64,000 nt of DNA from Phymorhynchus buccinoides (lineage: Eukaryota; Mollusca; Gastropoda; Neogastropoda; Raphitomidae), in contig CM065699.1 of the NCBI GenBank assembly GCA_017654935.2, positions 5,737,632 to 5,801,631 of the forward strand, written 5' to 3'. Positions 10,240-22,244 of the stretch are shown here, piece after piece; within the stretch, counting starts at the first letter, position 1, and each line of letters begins with the position of its first letter. Both the position numbers and the translations under genes were made by a program. The notes beneath the pieces are model-generated. The model searched no databases. It was not told the DNA's origin and saw only the letters and a program-made list of their open reading frames with translations.

Positions 10240-10612
10240 GGGGGGTCAGTCATGGTTGTCCCTCAGATCCGAGGATAACATTCTCGCTGTGCCTTCATCG
10301 GTGGATGCGCGTGTGGCTTTGTATACCAAACTCGGACGCGCACATACGATTGCAGGTGGGACATGGAACACCAGTTGACAGACATAGATGCAGCTCTGTG
10401 ACGCCACTCTTGTGCTGTTGTGAGACGCTGCCGACGATCATTGTCTGACAACAGCACTTAACTGCTCTCCTGGTCAGGGCACGCCAGCTGGTTCTGTTGG
10501 CTTCAGCAGCTTCGAGCTGACGAGGCTGAAGCCCTGCCTACTTGAGGTTGCCATTGAATCTCTTCTTGGGGTGAGCTGGCTCTGTCAAGGGCCAGTGCTC
10601 ATCATGTTAAAT
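10240..10612 (-). pseudogene. LINE ORF2 3' end with C2H2 finger, decayed
   Basis: On the minus strand one reads KKRFNGNLK, AGLQPRQLEAAEANRTSWRA and then, in a shifted frame, a zinc-finger-like GVPCPTCNRMCASEFGIQSH followed by TRIHR. Craniofacial-development-protein-2-like or jockey-like endonuclease/RT proteins of molluscs end with such a finger (C..C....SRIGL.SH). A stop codon and frameshifts interrupt it. Only the tail of the element is present. Confidence 0.6.
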
Positions 10613-10732
10613 CATATATAACATCCTCAAGTCATGACTAAAACCTCACTACTTCAAACTGCAGTTACACTTATAAATATTGCCATCCACTCTCTTTGTT
10701 CATCTTGTGCTGTGTATATGTGTGTGCGTCTG

Positions 10733-10734
<2 letters not shown>

Positions 10735-10797
<63 letters not shown>
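10735..10797. repeat. (CT)n microsatellite
   Basis: About 30 CT units, interrupted once by TTT. It directly abuts the 5' truncation point of the following LINE. Confidence 0.95.
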
Positions 10798-10798
<1 letters not shown>

Positions 10799-11457
10799 AT
10801 AGGTACAACATAGAAGGTATCTGGATTGAAATTCGCATAAAGGGTCACACACCAATTATTGTGGGATTTTTATATAGAAACCCCGATGAACGAGTGGAGT
10901 GGTTTAATCGTTTTTCATCTATGATGGACAATGTTTCCTTATCCTATACTGATATCATATTGCTTGGTGATTTAAACTTTGATTTACTCAAACCCCATGA
11001 TAACTGGAAACATATCTATGAATCTTACAATTTATCACAACTTCTTAATAATCCCACCAGAATAACACTACAGACTCAAACACTCATTGATCATATATAC
11101 GTCACTAATCCAAAGCACATTGTTGAAACTTCTGTTCCTGTCTTCGGATTAAGCGATCACTTCCCTATATGTTTAACATGGTCCAAAAAAGGCGTCAAAA
11201 TCCCTAAATGCTCTCATAGGTGTGTATCATTTCGTAGCTACAAATCCTTTAACCCTGAGCATTTCTTATACGATCTATGTACGACCGACTTTTCCACAGT
11301 GTTTCAGTACACTGACCCCAATAAAGCCCTTGAAAAATGGTATAATACCTTCATCCAAATATATGATAAACATGCCCCTTTTATAACCAAACGTGTCAAG
11401 CCTGAAGGTAAACCCCCATGGTTAAACGATAATATAAATGCGGAAAATAAAGACTCG
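10798..11457 (+). pseudogene. LINE endonuclease domain (C-terminal part)
   Basis: APE-type endonuclease that nicks target DNA to prime reverse transcription. Visible motifs: IIVGFLYRNP, IILLGDLNFDLL (the GDxN motif), TLIDHIYVTNP and FGLSDHFPICLTW (SDH catalytic motif). The N-terminal third, with the metal-binding Asn and Glu, is missing through 5' truncation at the (CT)n border. The frame ends at TGA 11456-11458. Continuing into the RT frame needs a shift near 11455 and another in the A-run near 11545. Confidence 0.85.
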
Positions 11458-11458
11458 T

Positions 11459-13331
11459 GAAAGCTTAGTACAAACAACTGGTAAGGACGAGGCTTTTAAA
11501 AAGCAGCAAAACAAAATAACAAATATGAAGCGAGTTGCAAAGAAAAAAGTATTTTGGTGATCTTATACAATCTAAAAAAGACTCAAAATCTATCTGGAAA
11601 GCAATTAACCAATTATCCTGTAAATCTTCAACTCATAGCGCGCCCTTGGCTAACGATCTCTCTGTTGAAGAACTCAACAATCATTTCTGTACCATAGCTG
11701 ATAAAACTATACTAGCTGACCGAACTAGTTCTAACGATCTTTTGTTACTGAAGGAGTACTGTGACTCCAAAAAACTAGGTCCTAAACTCAGTTTTCAGTA
11801 TATGGCTGTACATGAGGTGTACCAAGAATTACTTCAACTCAAGCATTCTAAATGTTGCGGCTTAGATCATATTGATAATTATATATTAAAGTTATCTGCG
11901 CCTATTATCACGGACTGTCTTACCTATATATATAACCTTTGCATTGAGAAAGGCTGTTATCCCCAATTATTTAAAGACGCGAAGGTGATACCACTATATA
12001 AATCTTGTGACCCCCAAGACCCGTCTAACTACCGACCTATATCTATTTTGTCTAACCTCTCCAAACCTCTAGAAAAGCACTTAAAGCGTAATCTTCAGAC
12101 ATACTTTACTACACATGATCTTTTCCATTGTAACCAAAGTGGCTTTAGAGAAAATCATTCCTGCCAAACAGTACTCACTAATCTAGTCGAACAGTGGCAT
12201 TCTAATATTAACAATGACCTTCTCACCGGTGTTATTTTCGTTGACTTTGCTAAAGCCTTTGATGTTATTGACCATGCCCTTCTATTAAAAAAACTATCAT
12301 TGTACGGTTTAACCCAAGATTCTATCGCCCTCGTTTCGTCCTTTCTATCTGACAGACGACAAACCGTCTCCAAAGATATTATTACATCTTCATTGCAATC
12401 AGTCTATTATGGAGTTCCCCAAGGCTCTGTCTTAGGACCTATGCTCTTCACCATTTATATAAATGACCTCCCGCTTCATCTTACTTCACCATGTGAACTT
12501 TTTGCAGACGACACCACAATCCATAAAAACGGTTATAATGCTGACTCAATTTGTTCTGAATTGCAGAGTGACATTAATAATTTAGTTGACTGGTCAGAGC
12601 AAAATCATATGGCACTACATCCCAAAAAATTTAAATTCATGTTAATCACAACAAGACAAAAGAGGTAAAACTTTAATAATCAATTAAGTGCACCAACTAT
12701 CTATGAAAAGTCTCTAGAAGAAGTTACTTCACACAAATTACTCGGCCTATACATTGACAACAACTTATCATGGTCACAACACATGCAAATACTGGCCAAG
12801 AAAATATCAAAAAAAGTATTCCAGCTTAATAGAATAAAGCACTTTTTGGATCAACATACCCGTAAACTTTTTTTCCATGCCTATATTCAGCCTGACATTG
12901 ATTATGCATCAACATGTTGGGATTCAGCTAGTAAAAACACACTCAAACACGTTGAAAGATTATATAAACGTTCTCCTAAACTCATACTCCTTAAATCGTT
13001 CTCCCTTGAAACCATTGACTATAAGGAACTCAACATTCTACCATTTGATTTGAAATGTCGACTAAACAAAGGTACCCTTATGTACAAGATCATAAATAAG
13101 TTAGTACCAAAATATCTTATTACTAAATTTAAAGTCCATGCAATTCGAAGCAAAACCAAATTAATAATGCCCCGCCCCAGAACAGATCTATATAAAGCAT
13201 CCCTTACATACTCAGGTGGTAAACTGTGGAACGACATCCATGATAATTTCAAAAATAAAACTAGCGTATCTTCCTTTCGCAAATCTTATCACAAGTACAT
13301 AATGGACAATCTTGTCCACCAGTTATGTTAA
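11459..13331 (+). pseudogene. LINE reverse transcriptase with one nonsense codon
   Basis: Reverse transcriptase of the same LINE. Motifs in order: SKKDSKSIWKAINQL, KVIPLYKSCDPQDPSNYRPI, QSGFRENHSCQTVL, VIFVDFAKAFDVIDHALLL, YGVPQGSVLGPMLF and the catalytic FADDTTIH. At 12666-12668 a TAA stands where CAA is likely, and the same frame continues through LLGLYIDNNLSWSQHM to 13331 (FFHAYIQPDIDYASTCWDS, PRPRTDLYKASLTYSGGKLW). With two frameshifts upstream the copy is dead, but it is little eroded. Confidence 0.88.
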
Positions 13332-13596
13332 TGAGTTTTACTGCAATTATCAACTTATGCCAAGATTCTTGTAAATTTTGTATGTCTCTCTGTATATCTG
13401 TTTAATGTTCCAATTTGATTCTCTGTCATTTATTTCATGTGCCAATTTTTGTTTCATTTTCTTGACTTGATTGTTTTTATGTCAATTTTGCATTGCCTGA
13501 TGCATGGTGTGAGTGTGTGAGTGAGAGGGCCAGGTGTAAAGAAGCTATTGTAGCTTATCCTTTTTACCCTCAATAAAACATTCGTATTCGTATTCG

Positions 13597-13599
<3 letters not shown>

Positions 13600-13667
<68 letters not shown>

Positions 13668-13684
13668 ACTGTCTCTCTCTCTAA
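13600..13684. repeat. (CT)n microsatellite after the LINE tail
   Basis: Begins directly after the ATTCGT tail (…GTATTCTCTCTC). Confidence 0.95.
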
Positions 13685-13762
13685 ATGTGCACACGTGCAT
13701 ATGTGTATGTGTGTAATCATGCGTGGTGGCATGTGTATGTATGTATGTGTTGTGTGCGTGTA

Positions 13763-15270
13763 TCGAAAGGGTTCACTCTATATATTTTGCAATGAGGCGA
13801 ATTGGCTATGTGCACCCTTCCTCTGGCTAGTCACATTTTACAAGCATTCCTCTTTAGAACACATGCACTTGGATTTGCGTTCACTGATACCAGACCAAGT
13901 CAACTGAGATATGCCCCAAATAGTGCCTTCGACGAACGCTCAAGCATCTTCAACTTTCTAGATTTCCTTCCCCCTTCACCAGTACTTCACATATGATACT
14001 AGGGAAAATTCACAAGGGGCTAAGTAAAACACTTTAGTGGGTGGGAAACCAGCCAAGCTCTACAATAGTCTTTTTTTTTGCAAAGGGGCCAAAGTAACTG
14101 CAACAGTGTGGTCACTTGCGTTGTCGCAATAACATAGGGGGGGATCGGGTACCAGTGCCTGGACAGCCAATCCAAAGTGACTTTGGTTTAGAGAGAGAGC
14201 AGTGTACCATGTGTGTTGCGTAGAAGTAAAGAGAAAGAACTGGGCACCATGTGTTTTGTGTAGAAGTAAAGAGAGAGAACAGTGTACCATGTGTGTTGTG
14301 TAGAAGTAAAGAGAGAGAGAGAACAGTGTACCATGTGTGTTGTGTAGAAGTAAAGAGAAAAGAACAAAAAGTGACTGATGATATAGGTAGTTATGTTAAA
14401 ATCTACTGTGACAGCTCTTCTCTCTGGGAGGTAAAATGAGGCAGTAGTAAGGTTATACGAGAGAGAGAAAAACAGCAACAATTATTTGCTTAATAATGTT
14501 TGCTGCTATTCTGCTTTCTGTGTCCATTTACTGATGGGGTCTTACCTGCAGCTCCAAACGGATACTTTGTGCTTGATTATTGGATCATACTGACATAATA
14601 TATAACTGTTGAATCATCTTTCACAATGTCCCAATCACTGGCTGATTTCTCACCATCCAATTTGTTGTATAATTTGGGTACACTATGCAACCCTACCCCT
14701 TTTATGATCTTCAGTAAACTAGTGTGGATAATAACAATTACAACGCTTCTGCATGTGTTCATGTTAGATTCTATCCAGGCTTCCTGGCGAAAAGTTCATC
14801 ATGTTTTCAATCTCACCAGCACTTATCCAGAGATCATTTCCGACAGGAGTCTTTACACTGGCTATGGTTTTAACAGTCACAACGGATATTGGACAATCGT
14901 AACGGTCACTTTCTTCTAACGTTCTTCTATCAAACTGAAATTCCTTGAGCCATTTGTAAACTTCTGTTTCTGACTTAGCAAGGTCTCAAAAACAATTTAT
15001 TGACATCTAATGACTTTCTTTGATTGTCTTTCCTTGAGTATAAGCACTCAAGTTCATATGTAGAAAATCTCAACCTTAAAGAGATTTTCACAGCTTGGTA
15101 TCAACGTTCACCCATGGTGGACATTTTGCTTTGATCAACGGTTATGGACCGGTGGAAAATACTAAAAATTTGCGACTTAAGAATTATGTCATGACTATTT
15201 CATGACACCATGGGTTTTTTTCTGGTGTTGCCATAATATCCACATTGCAAAAGATAAAGAGTGCCCCTCG
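13763..15270 (-). mobile_element. Mariner-like element relic, copy B
   Basis: Same family as 2361-3711. Left end CGAAAGGGTTCACTCTATAT, right end ...AGAGTGCCCCTCG followed by TA; interior blocks are shared with copy A (CAGTGTGGTCACTTGCG; CTAACGTTCTTCT then CAAACTGAAATTCCTTGAGC). It is longer because a 40-45-bp repeat with GTACCATGTGTGTTGTG (four copies, 14198-14350) has grown inside. The left end is more diverged than the right. Confidence 0.65.
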
Positions 15271-15599
15271 TATATATTCATGCAAGTATATACAGAATAG
15301 GAACACAGCATGGGAATTTAAATACCTGGCTTTCAAGGAACCTACTCATTAAAGCCGACTTTTCTCTTATTACTCGTGACGAAATCAATGTCGAGGCTGT
15401 TCTGCCTTTCATACGCATTGCATCAGTCCATTCAATGCTTGGAGGTCAAGGATATTCACAAAGTGCTCATGTCAAGGCAATTGCGCAACAAAGATGTGTC
15501 CATGTAAAAACAGACACCATGTCACAGCCATTGCCATCCACAAAGCAAAACATGTAAAAATAATTGATTCATGTGCCTTCTGTCCAATGTTCATTTATT

Positions 15600-16290
15600 G
15601 AGCACAATTCTAAAACATAGTCCACTGTGCATTGCAATTTGTTTTCTCTTTGCTTTGTAACACCAGTATTTCTGTTTGTTTGTTTTGTTTCTAAATTGCA
15701 TTTGCATTTGCTGTGGATTTTGACCATTGTCGTATATTTGTTTTCTTGCAATTTTACTCTTAACTACTGCATGTTGTCCCTTGCATTCATTCAATTTTGG
15801 ATGAGCTTTGCTATTGTAATAAATTATTTGTCCACACTGATGCCATCCTCAAAGAAAAACATGTAAACATAAGAGATTCGCGTGTATTTTGTAATAATTT
15901 TGATTATTGAGCGCAAGCATGCTTTTATACATTCCACTTTGCACAGTGACTTGATTTTCTGTATGCTTTTTTACTCCAGTGTGTGTATTTTCTTTATTTC
16001 TTTGTTCCTGAATTGAATTTGTATTTGCTGTGGATTTTGACCACTGTGGTGGTTTTTTCTTTGCATTTGTTTATTTACTGCATTTTGTCCAGTGCATTCG
16101 TTCAATTTTGGACGGTAGCTTTGCTATTGTTACTTCAGTGTTGGTGGGTTTTTTTTTCATTTGTTGTTTCTGAATTGAATTTGTATTTGCTGTGAATTTT
16201 GACCACTGTCGTATATTTTGTTCTTGTATTTTTACTCTCAATTACTGCATTTTGTCCCTTGCATTCATTTGATTCTGGATGGTAGCTCTA
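15600..16290. repeat. Three degenerate copies of a roughly 160-bp unit
   Basis: The block TTTGCTGTGGATTTTGACCA plus TTTACTCTTAACTACTGCAT and CATTCATTCAATTTTGGAT recurs three times (around 15710, 16030 and 16190) with TTGAGCGCAA-type flanks. Not coding: the short hydrophobic open frames shift between copies. Confidence 0.65.
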
Positions 16291-16639
16291 GGCCGTGTAC
16301 ACACATAAGCGGATATTCCATGCGGAAACCCGTGCACAATCTATAAATAAGTAAAACAAAGAAGGGAAAATATTTGCGCACGTGTCCGAATTTCCCCTAT
16401 ATGCGTAAACTTTTATCCTTCTTTCTTCCACTTATTTAGCGTTTTCCGTACGGAACTTACGCGTCTAAAGTGAACCCGGCCTTATTATTGTAATATGTTA
16501 TTTTTTCACAGCAGACAGACAGACTATGGAGTTATAAAAAAAAGTCACTAAACTCCTTTACATAACATTACTATCGCATTCTTGGTTGTTGAAATATAGA
16601 GGAGTTATTTATGTAGGAGATAAAGAAAGACAACGATTG

Positions 16640-16820
16640 CCTGATCTGTAAACTAGGCACTACACACTAGGCTGCCTATTTTACAGATTAGGCTGCATAG
16701 TCTGTAGATTTGGCACGTCTGAAAAGTTAGTTTACTGTAAGGCAGTCCGAGTGCCTAGTTCACAAACTAGGCAAAGTGGCTGCCTAATTTACAGACTAGG
16801 CAATTCTGCGAGTCAGGCAC
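16640..16820. repeat. Cluster of GCCTAGTT...AACTAGGC palindromes
   Basis: Several hairpin-capable motifs occur, such as GCCTAGTTCACAAACTAGGC and GCCTAATTTACAGACTAGGC, with CTGCCTA/TAGGCAG variants around them. No gene is seen. It directly precedes the telomere-repeat foldback element. Confidence 0.55.
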
Positions 16821-16863
16821 GACATATACTCTACTATAAAAAAAAAGTGGAAGGACCACTTGC

Positions 16864-17255
16864 TTTGTGCCCCCCCCCCCCACCTATCTCGGTTAATTGT
16901 ATTTTTCCGTTATTGCCTTTCTTACCATACATAAAGCTGTATTTTAGGAACATTTTTTAGCTAATAACCTTTTTGGAATACTAACCCTAACCCTAACCCT
17001 AACCCTAACCCTAACCCTACCCCCCACCGTATAAGACGGAAAAACGCAACGAACCACAACTGTGACAAATCGCGGTGTACTGCAGTACATAGTGGGGGGT
17101 AGGGTTAGGTTTAGGGGTAGGGTTAGGGTTAGGATTAGTATTCCAAAAAGGTAATTAGCTAAAAATGTTCCTAAAATACAGCTTTATGTATGGTAAGAAA
17201 GGCAAAAACGGAAAAATACAATTAACCGAGAAATGCATGGGGGGTGGCACATCTT
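16864..17255. mobile_element. Foldback element with telomere-type repeats, copy 1
   Basis: Two arms of about 130-150 bp face each other: left TTAATTGTATTTTTCCGTTA and TACATAAAGCTGTATTTTAG, right their complements. Inside the left arm lie about six CCCTAA units (16983-17018) and inside the right arm the complementary GGGTTAGGGTTAG run (17100-17135). The loop contains the palindrome GTACTGCAGTAC. A second copy lies at 41499-41899. No coding capacity. Confidence 0.8.
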
Positions 17256-17766
17256 TACCTTTACCAATTTCCGACACCGCTTTAAGTGCTTTAAGTGACA
17301 TTTGCATACTTTCTGATGTTATAATATTATAGCTCAAAGTCCGAACTCTTATACAATGTAAAATATAGCATGCACAACGTTACAAATTCGCAGATGCGAG
17401 ACCGTTTAAGACGGTACCTTAAATGATCCAATCTGATGCATTTGCGCACTGTGCCGATAAAATTGAAAGCATTATTATTTATTACTACCTCCATGGTTAT
17501 GATCTTGTGACGACGTAACACCTGCACACGTAGTGGGTTTTTTTTGGGGGGGGCTGACATTCATTGGTTTGTATCTATGATGTTTAATTAGGAGAAAACG
17601 AATTATCAAATTCAAATTCACTTTTTATTATTTCTTACGAGGACATTTTGTATGATATAATTATTATATGAACTGGAAGCATCATATATATTATGCATAG
17701 GCTATTTGTATGATAGTCCTGATGCTAGTCAAAACCTGAATCGATGCGATATGTGTGTTTTTTCAG
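17256..17766. other. Intron, nothing recognised
   Basis: AT-rich; no coding signal, repeat or RNA gene recognised up to the acceptor TGTTTTTTCAG of the next exon. Confidence 0.5.
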
Positions 17767-17880
17767 TCCACTGGACTTTAAAAGACGTCATGACTGGCCG
17801 ATACGTGACGCTTCTTAAGCGAAAATATTTCAAAAATGACGACACTAGGAAAATGGGCTTTTGTGAACTGCAGATATGGG
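17767..17880 (+). CDS. FTP domain 1, exon c (C-terminal strands)
   Basis: 38 codons closing FTP domain 1: HWTLKDVMTGRYVTLLKRKY and TRKMGFCELQIWG. GRYVTL and the Cys-Glu-Leu-x-x-x-Gly end are the C-terminal hallmarks of FTP/F5-8C domains. Acceptor TTTTTTCAG ends at 17766. The donor GTCAGA at 17881 is weak and is followed within a few bases by a (CT)n array of about 165 bp. Both borders are phase 1. The spliced frame continues into the EGF-like exon at 23146. Confidence 0.82.
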
Positions 17881-17882
17881 GT

Positions 17883-18052
<170 letters not shown>

Positions 18053-18315
18053 AAGTAAGTAACAATCGTCAAATGCATGGTGTTTGAATGAAATTAATGA
18101 CATTTATTATGCTACAATAAGCTTTGCAACATTCATCAGTGTGACGTAGATGCCATTGAATATGCAATTCATGTTATTGGGTCATTTTTGTTCTTACTTT
18201 TTCCTTCCCCCCCCCCCCCCCCCACCTCCCGCCGCCTTCTCTATCCCATATTTGTTTTTTGTATTGTTGCCTATATGGCCAATGTGCATTAAAACCATTT
18301 CAGTGTTCAGTGTTC

Positions 18316-18578
<263 letters not shown>

Positions 18579-18849
18579 GTTCTACAATGAACAGAATATT
18601 CTCTCCAGTTCCATGATTACCATTGATAACAGACGGAGTGAACTTGATGAATACGGTATATATGACAGGGGAATAGCAAGCAAGCTTTAAAAAAAAGACT
18701 ACTCAACAGCTGACCATATAATTTATGGCATTCATGAGTGCATCTTTAACATGAAAAGTGGAATTAATGGTTAATTATAATAACGTTGTGTAAAAACAAT
18801 ACAACTGGTGAACACATGTGCTGCTGCGCTTGGTGCCCGCGCGAGTACA

Positions 18850-18879
18850 CAAACACACACACACGCACGCACGCACACG

Positions 18880-18925
<46 letters not shown>

Positions 18926-18940
18926 CTCTCTCTCTCTCAC
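18850..18940. repeat. (CA)n/(CT)n microsatellite
   Basis: CA-rich block with CGCA interruptions passing into CT. Confidence 0.9.
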
Positions 18941-19240
18941 GCGCTCTCTCTATATATATCTATCTCATTCAGCCAGGTTTATAGTCCAAGGGAAGTAAGC
19001 CAGTCCAGCCCGTCAGTCCTAGTTACTACCCTTTACTCCTACAGCATATAATTATGATCTACAGGAAAGTGAGTCTTCCTGGGCGGAGATTTGCACTGGA
19101 GGATAACAATTTCTATGGGAACATCTATGCACCATTTTACACCACCACACAAAATGTGAAGCTATTCTGTAGCCTCTTCATGAGTTACACTTCAAACAAA
19201 CAAGTACACACACAGACATCAAATAAATGTTATAGGCATA

Positions 19241-19700
19241 CAGTGGCGTAGGAACAGTGGGAAAAGGGGTAGCATTTGCCCCCCCCCCCCACCCCACCCC
19301 ACCCCCGGCTCATAGGAGAAGGAGGGGGCAGACATGTCTTCCTGCCCTCCCCCCAAAAAACAACAACAAAAACACTAAAATATTCGAGCAAGTCAGCAAG
19401 CGAAAAGGAGAGAGAGAGAGAGAGAGAGAGAGAGTGACTTAATTTGAAACCTAAATAGTTTACATTAAAGGGACATGGTTGCATTGCTTTCAATTTGCTT
19501 TATATGCCATCTACTTCATTCAAGAAATGTGAGGTACTGCGATTGTTGTAACTTCTTTCTTGCTGCTTTGTTCCTGGCCTCACAATGCCCTCAAAAACCG
19601 CTGCTGAAAATTTCCTCAAAAGTGATATGTATTTTGTCAGTAACATAGAAACACGGGGAGGCGGGCTTCTCCTGGCACATAGGAGAGGGTGTGTGTGTGT

Positions 19701-19731
<31 letters not shown>

Positions 19732-21190
19732 GTTGAAATGCGCCCCCCCAAAAAGAAGCAGAGAGAGAGAGACAGACATAGAGAGAAAGACAGACAGACA
19801 GACAGAGAGAGTGGGGGTGGATTCAAAGGCTCCATTTGTTAACACATTAATTCACATCGACTTCTTTAAAATTATGATTGCATCTTTTACATTTAAATTA
19901 TCATCAGCTTCTGGGGGGCAAGCCCCCCAGACCCATCACCCCGCCCCAACTGACCACTTGAAACAACCTTGACCCAACCTCCCCTCTTCCATGACTAGCT
20001 GATCCACCCCCAAACATGGTTGTATTGTTATGTCTTTTTGTTGTCTCCTTTCAATTCACATTATGTTTTTCTTTCATTCATAGATTTGTATTACTGATTA
20101 TGATTATGGTTAAAAGTAACAATTATAAAGTGTTTTTGTAGCATTTTACTAAGAGGTGAAACTTTTTTTGCTGTCCCATCTTCTGGACCATACAATGGCG
20201 TTGCTCCCACGCCGTTCATCTCAAATCCAAATTGGCAGCCACACCCCAGTTTGTTCAGGCCGCAGAATCCGAGACCAGCAGTTCAAGGGGAGCAAATCTA
20301 TGTTAGGCTGTCAGAAGGCAGCCAACTGAAGAGACACTGCACTGCTGCTGAGTCACTTCGATGGAGTTCAGTGGAGTCTGTTCAGGACACCACCTACTAA
20401 GCCCACTACTAGCGACACTATTCTTTTAGTCGTGGAGCCAGTATGAGTGAGGTCCTCCGAGTGCGCCACCATGACCGTCCACCGACAGCTCCTCAGAACA
20501 CACTGATCCCCATGACTGACCTAAACGCACAGAGGAATAGACTGGTTTGGAAACCGAAACTGAGGTCACCTTGAGAGCAGGACATACAAAGCCACAGAAT
20601 TTGAGACATTTTGTTGTTGTTGTTTTTTGTTTTGTTGTTGTTGACATTTTTCTTTTTACTGATTGATGGAGATGAGGCGGTGCAGACGACTATGATGATG
20701 ATGATGATGCTATGGAGCTCCATATCTGTCTGAGACTACATGACAGGGCTGTATTCTACGCTTCCTTTCATAATGATATCCCACCATTAACCAGGCCTGA
20801 GGCATTAGGCCTAATGATATCCTGACAATAACCAGGCCCGAGAACTACAGACACATGCAGTGTTGGTCTTGAAATTAGAGCAGCACTCTCAGAATTGCAT
20901 CCGTTAAACATCACATCACATTGCATCCATTGAGCCCATAGCCACTCAATGTGGGTAGGAGTCAGTCCAGGACCAAAAAAAAACCCTTGCCTCTGATGGG
21001 ATTCGAACCCGTGACCTCCCAGTTAGCTGTCAGTGACGCTAACCACTAAGCCACGTTGAGGTGAAACTTAACCTATCCATCCACCTTGTGGGTGCGCTTG
21101 CGCTTCCCCCCCCCCTCCCCCGCCACCTCTTTCCTCTGGTTTGTTGGCACCTGCCCCCCCTGATGGCTTGAAAACGTTCCTACGCCACTG
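19241..21190. mobile_element. hAT-like element with CAGTGGCGTAGGAAC ends
   Basis: Left end CAGTGGCGTAGGAAC (19241), right end GTTCCTACGCCACTG (to 21190). CAGTGGCGTAG ends are common to hAT transposons. The interior (about 1.95 kb) is G/C-run-rich at the left (19277-19340, 19690-19760), has no transposase, and hosts a nested tRNA-SINE near 21000. No clear 8-bp target duplication (TAGGCATA versus GTAGAGAT). The two ends could belong to two separate elements. Confidence 0.5.
20940..21065 (-). repeat. tRNA-derived SINE
   Basis: On the minus strand a box A (GTGGCTTAGTGGTTAGCG, 21054-21037) and a perfect box B (GGGTTCGAATCCC, 21010-20998) lie at tRNA-like spacing and are followed by ATCAGAGGCAAGGG and a T-run (A9 on the + strand). 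The cloverleaf is too poor for a functional tRNA. Nested in the hAT-like element. Confidence 0.7.
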
Positions 21191-21548
21191 GTAGAGATGA
21201 GGTGAAAAACAAAGGTAAGGTCAGGAGCAAAATCAGCTGATTCCATTCATTGTTCACTGGGTGTTAAACAGGGAGATGTATAATGTAACAGTACATTTAC
21301 AAAACCAGTAATTGTTTGCAAATTTCTTGAAAATTTCAATACATTTGCCAACTTAGTGTTTCACTCAGGGATTTTGCAAATTTTCTGTGAACAAAAATCC
21401 AGGAAATTTGAAAATGTCCTAAGTTTTAGGTGAAGAAATTGTTGTGGTGACCATGGGGAAGAGAGAGAGACTCGACAGCACGCTTTCTGCTCCTAGAACT
21501 TTCATCAGGCTGTGTTAGTGGGGGGAGAGGATTTAAAGTGACAGCCGA

Positions 21549-22063
21549 ACGGATGGGTTTTTGCATAAAAACACGTCGAGATCACCAGAAAAACACCTTT
21601 TACAAGATCGCAACACTCACTTTGCTCTGATTTCCTAGAAATCAAATCGGCGATTCCTCCTTGGTGGAGGTGCTGGAATTCAAATTATTTCACCGTAAGA
21701 GAAGGCGTGTGCCGTCTCTTTTCTAATGGCCGCCTGCGTTTAGACCAAATCGTTTGCACGAAATTTTCGCACAAGCCTTTAAAACAAAAATTATACAGAT
21801 TATCTAAAGGAGTTTCGCTCACAACAAAGGAAACAGCTCCAATTTTATTGAACTGCACTACAAAAACACACCGCTTCAACCACAATGAGTGACCTCCACC
21901 ACCCCATCCAAAATTCCTACTCTCTCCGGCATCTCCGCCAAGGAGGAATCGCCGTTTTGACGGTTTGATTTCTAGGCAACCAGAGCAAAGTGAGTGTTCC
22001 GATCCTTAAAAAAGGATGTCTTTCTGGTGATCTCGACGTGTTTCTTGCAAAAACTCATCCGTC
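21549..22063. mobile_element. Foldback MITE with about 130-bp arms
   Basis: Left arm from ACGGATGGGTTTTTGCATAA; right arm ends ...TTGCAAAAACTCATCCGT at 22062. Both include CACGTCGAGATCACCAG, CACTCACTTTGCTCTG, CTAGAAATCAAA and CGATTCCTCCTTGG in opposite orientation. The middle (21676-21929) has no recognised coding region. Confidence 0.75.
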
Positions 22064-22084
22064 AGGGTCCACATTTAAGGAAGC

Positions 22085-22118
22085 AGGATGTGAACACACA
22101 CGCGCGCGCGCGCGCACA

Positions 22119-22151
<33 letters not shown>

Positions 22152-22153
22152 TG
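22085..22153. repeat. (CA)n/(CG)n microsatellite
   Basis: ACACGCGCGC followed by CA repeats. Confidence 0.9.
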
Positions 22154-22244
22154 ATAACAATCAACTTATGCAACAACAAAAACATAATAAAAATGTCTCC
22201 TCATAGGAAACCCTGGCACAGAACAGACCAGCATGGCGTGGTGT

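Larger units (their letters stand above)
10798..13600 (+). mobile_element. LINE (CR1/L2/jockey-like), 5'-truncated, between two (CT)n arrays
   Basis: Starts inside the endonuclease domain, runs through the reverse transcriptase, and ends with a 3' UTR, AATAAA (13570) and a tail of ATTCGT hexamers. Short tandem tails instead of poly(A) are typical of CR1/L2-type elements. (CT)n lies directly before and directly after. Confidence 0.85.

Noticed and set aside
19045..19068. A 24-nt phase-1 micro-exon (YNYDLQE) between CTCCTACAG and GTGAGT
   Set aside because: Fits phase and borders but has no domain support; chance is likely at this length.
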